DNA from: Bordetella parapertussis
GTDB taxonomy: Bacteria > Pseudomonadota > Gammaproteobacteria > Burkholderiales > Burkholderiaceae_B
Assembly: GCA_945897365.1 (NCBI GenBank)
Contig: CAMDFD010000047.1
Coordinates: 1 to 6,793 of the forward strand
Length of the DNA stretch: 6,793 nt
Reading direction: 5' to 3'
Every line of letters starts with the position of its first letter. Positions within the stretch are counted from its first letter, which is position 1. The notes below the pieces were generated by a model, which saw nothing but the letters and a program-made list of their open reading frames with translations, made no database searches and had not been told where the DNA came from. Shown here piece by piece: positions 6,007 through 6,793 of the stretch. The position numbers were made by a program, and so were the translations under genes.

Positions 6007-6056
6007 CAAGCATGTTTAACATTGTCATTTTATGCACAAGCATTAACATAGTGTTA
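6007..6056. promoter_or_regulatory. Probable LysR-regulator binding region
   Basis: TAACA-TAG-TGTTA at 6044-6056 is a dyad that exactly fits the LysR T-N11-A box. A second dyad, ATGTT-T-AACAT, lies at 6012-6022. The two sites share an imperfect direct repeat, CAAGCAT then TAACAT, at 6007-6022 (with an extra GTT) and 6037-6049. A smaller dyad, ATGC-ACAA-GCAT, at 6032-6043 lies between them. Multiple sites in the gap between divergent genes are typical for LysR recognition and activation sites. Assignment to the adjacent regulator is inferred from position. Confidence 0.6.
6022..6049 (+). promoter_or_regulatory. Possible promoter of the LysR gene
   Basis: TTGTCA (6022-6027, 5/6 match to TTGACA) is followed after 16 bases by TAACAT (6044-6049, 4/6 match to TATAAT). 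The -10 lies inside the T-N11-A dyad, so the regulator would block its own promoter when bound, as many LysR proteins do. The -10 match is weak. Confidence 0.35.
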
Positions 6057-6091
6057 TGGTTTAAGGACATCGTTTTGAGAGGCTCGGACCT

Positions 6092-6793
6092 ATGCAATTG
6101 AATCTGAGGCAAATTGAAGTGTTTCGCGCGGTGATGACTTCGGGATCCATTAGTGGGGCGGCAAAGCTTTTGCATGTTTCTCAGCCTGCGATCAGTCGAC
6201 TGTTGTCCCATACTGAACTGCGACTTGGCTTTGGTTTGTTCGAGCGAGTCAAGGGTCGTCTTTATCCTACTCCCGAGGCGCGGCAGTTATTCAAAGAGGT
6301 CGAAGCTGTCTATGACGGGGTCCGTCGAGTCGAAGAGCTCGCCAATGAGCTTTCGGAAAAGCGCAGCGGTATTTTGCATCTGGTGTCAAGTCCCAGTATC
6401 GGCCATATGCTGATCCCCATGGCCATCACGGCTTTCCATCAGACACACCCCGAAGTCAAAGTCACTTTTCAGCCGCTGACAGTTGTACCCCTTACGCAAA
6501 TGTTGCTTGAGCGGCGGGCTGATTTAGGCGCTGTGATTTTGCCTTCACAGCATCCCAACCTTTCTTCCGAGCCCATCGGACAAGGCAATCTTGTGGTGAT
6601 CTTTCCCTATGGCCATCCTTTGGCGAGTCGGTCGATGCTGACAATAGAAGACTTGCTGCCTTATCCGCTGGTGTCCTATCGCAGTGAAACGCCGTTTGGC
6701 ACACTCGTCGAGCAGATGTTTCAAGAGGCGGGGTACGTGCGGCGCGTGGCCATCGAGGTGAGCTCGCCTCACAATGCATGCACCTTGGTCAAA
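6092..6793 (+). CDS. LysR-family transcriptional regulator, C-terminus cut off by window edge
   Basis: The first 234 codons of a LysR-type regulator are present; the frame is open to the right edge and about 60-75 residues should be missing. The N-terminal helix-turn-helix spans about 4-62: LRQIEVFRAVMTSGSISGAA, then LLHVSQPAISRLLSHTE, then FERVKGRLYPTPEA. It is followed by the linker helix and the start of the substrate-binding domain at about 90 (SGILHLVSSPSIG). The FERVKGRLYPTPEA wording recalls OccR/NocR-like regulators of opine or amino-acid catabolism, though this is from memory only. The ATG at 6092 is preceded by GAGAGG with 9 bases between. The gene is divergent from the racemase/dehydrogenase/receptor operon with 120 bases between starts, so it most likely activates that operon in response to its substrate or an intermediate. 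Confidence 0.92.
   Translation, partial: MQLNLRQIEVFRAVMTSGSISGAAKLLHVSQPAISRLLSHTELRLGFGLFERVKGRLYPTPEARQLFKEVEAVYDGVRRVEELANELSEKRSGILHLVSSPSIGHMLIPMAITAFHQTHPEVKVTFQPLTVVPLTQMLLERRADLGAVILPSQHPNLSSEPIGQGNLVVIFPYGHPLASRSMLTIEDLLPYPLVSYRSETPFGTLVEQMFQEAGYVRRVAIEVSSPHNACTLVK

Noticed and set aside
6492..6779. Minus-strand open frames opposite the LysR gene
   Set aside because: They are antisense to the effector-binding domain of a LysR regulator and look like low-complexity shadow translations.
1..6793. Mobile elements, CRISPR arrays, tRNA/rRNA genes, toxin-antitoxin or defence systems
   Set aside because: I looked for terminal repeats, regularly spaced repeats, transposase or integrase motifs and structured RNA and saw none. 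The window is almost filled by seven metabolic and regulatory genes.

Overview
This window looks like a catabolic gene neighbourhood from a betaproteobacterium, most likely Burkholderiales and possibly Alcaligenaceae. The main pointer is a Bug-type periplasmic solute receptor, a family hugely expanded in that order. It sits beside an Asp/Glu/hydantoin racemase-family protein, a GlcD-like flavoprotein, acyl-CoA enzymes, and IclR and LysR regulators. Base composition looks close to balanced by eye (not computed), with AT-rich gene boundaries. I could not run searches, so the lineage is an inference.

The window holds two regulator/operon modules. Module A (1-2817): an acyl-CoA dehydrogenase (3' end cut off by the window edge) lies behind an enoyl-CoA hydratase/isomerase, both on the minus strand. 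An IclR-family regulator is divergent from them on the plus strand. The 100-base gap between the divergent starts holds a good sigma70-like promoter for the acyl-CoA operon, TAGACA-N16-TATGAT with an extended -10. Its -35 box is covered by a 14-base dyad of the size usual for IclR operators. This suggests an acid-inducible CoA-thioester pathway repressed by its own IclR protein. No CoA ligase or CoA transferase is visible, so substrate activation must be encoded elsewhere.

Module B (2831-6793): three minus-strand genes run in order: an Asp/Glu/hydantoin racemase-family enzyme with a TTG start, an FAD-linked D-2-hydroxyacid dehydrogenase of the GlcD/D2HGDH type, and a Bug solute receptor. A LysR-type regulator (C-terminus cut off) is divergent from them. 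The 120-base divergent gap carries a T-N11-A dyad, a second dyad and an imperfect direct repeat, a typical LysR binding region. The genes suggest capture of an organic acid in the periplasm, racemisation or isomerisation in the cytoplasm, and oxidation of a D-2-hydroxyacid to a 2-oxoacid.

The modules meet tail to tail, with only 13 bases between the iclR stop and the Bug stop and no recognisable terminator. I saw no RNA genes, mobile elements, CRISPR arrays, phage genes or obviously broken genes. Nothing here is an exotic new system. The points most worth following are the unproven racemase plus D-hydroxyacid oxidase pairing, the unusual active-site residues of the enoyl-CoA hydratase-like protein, the two operator regions, and a cluster of three dyads in front of the Bug gene.
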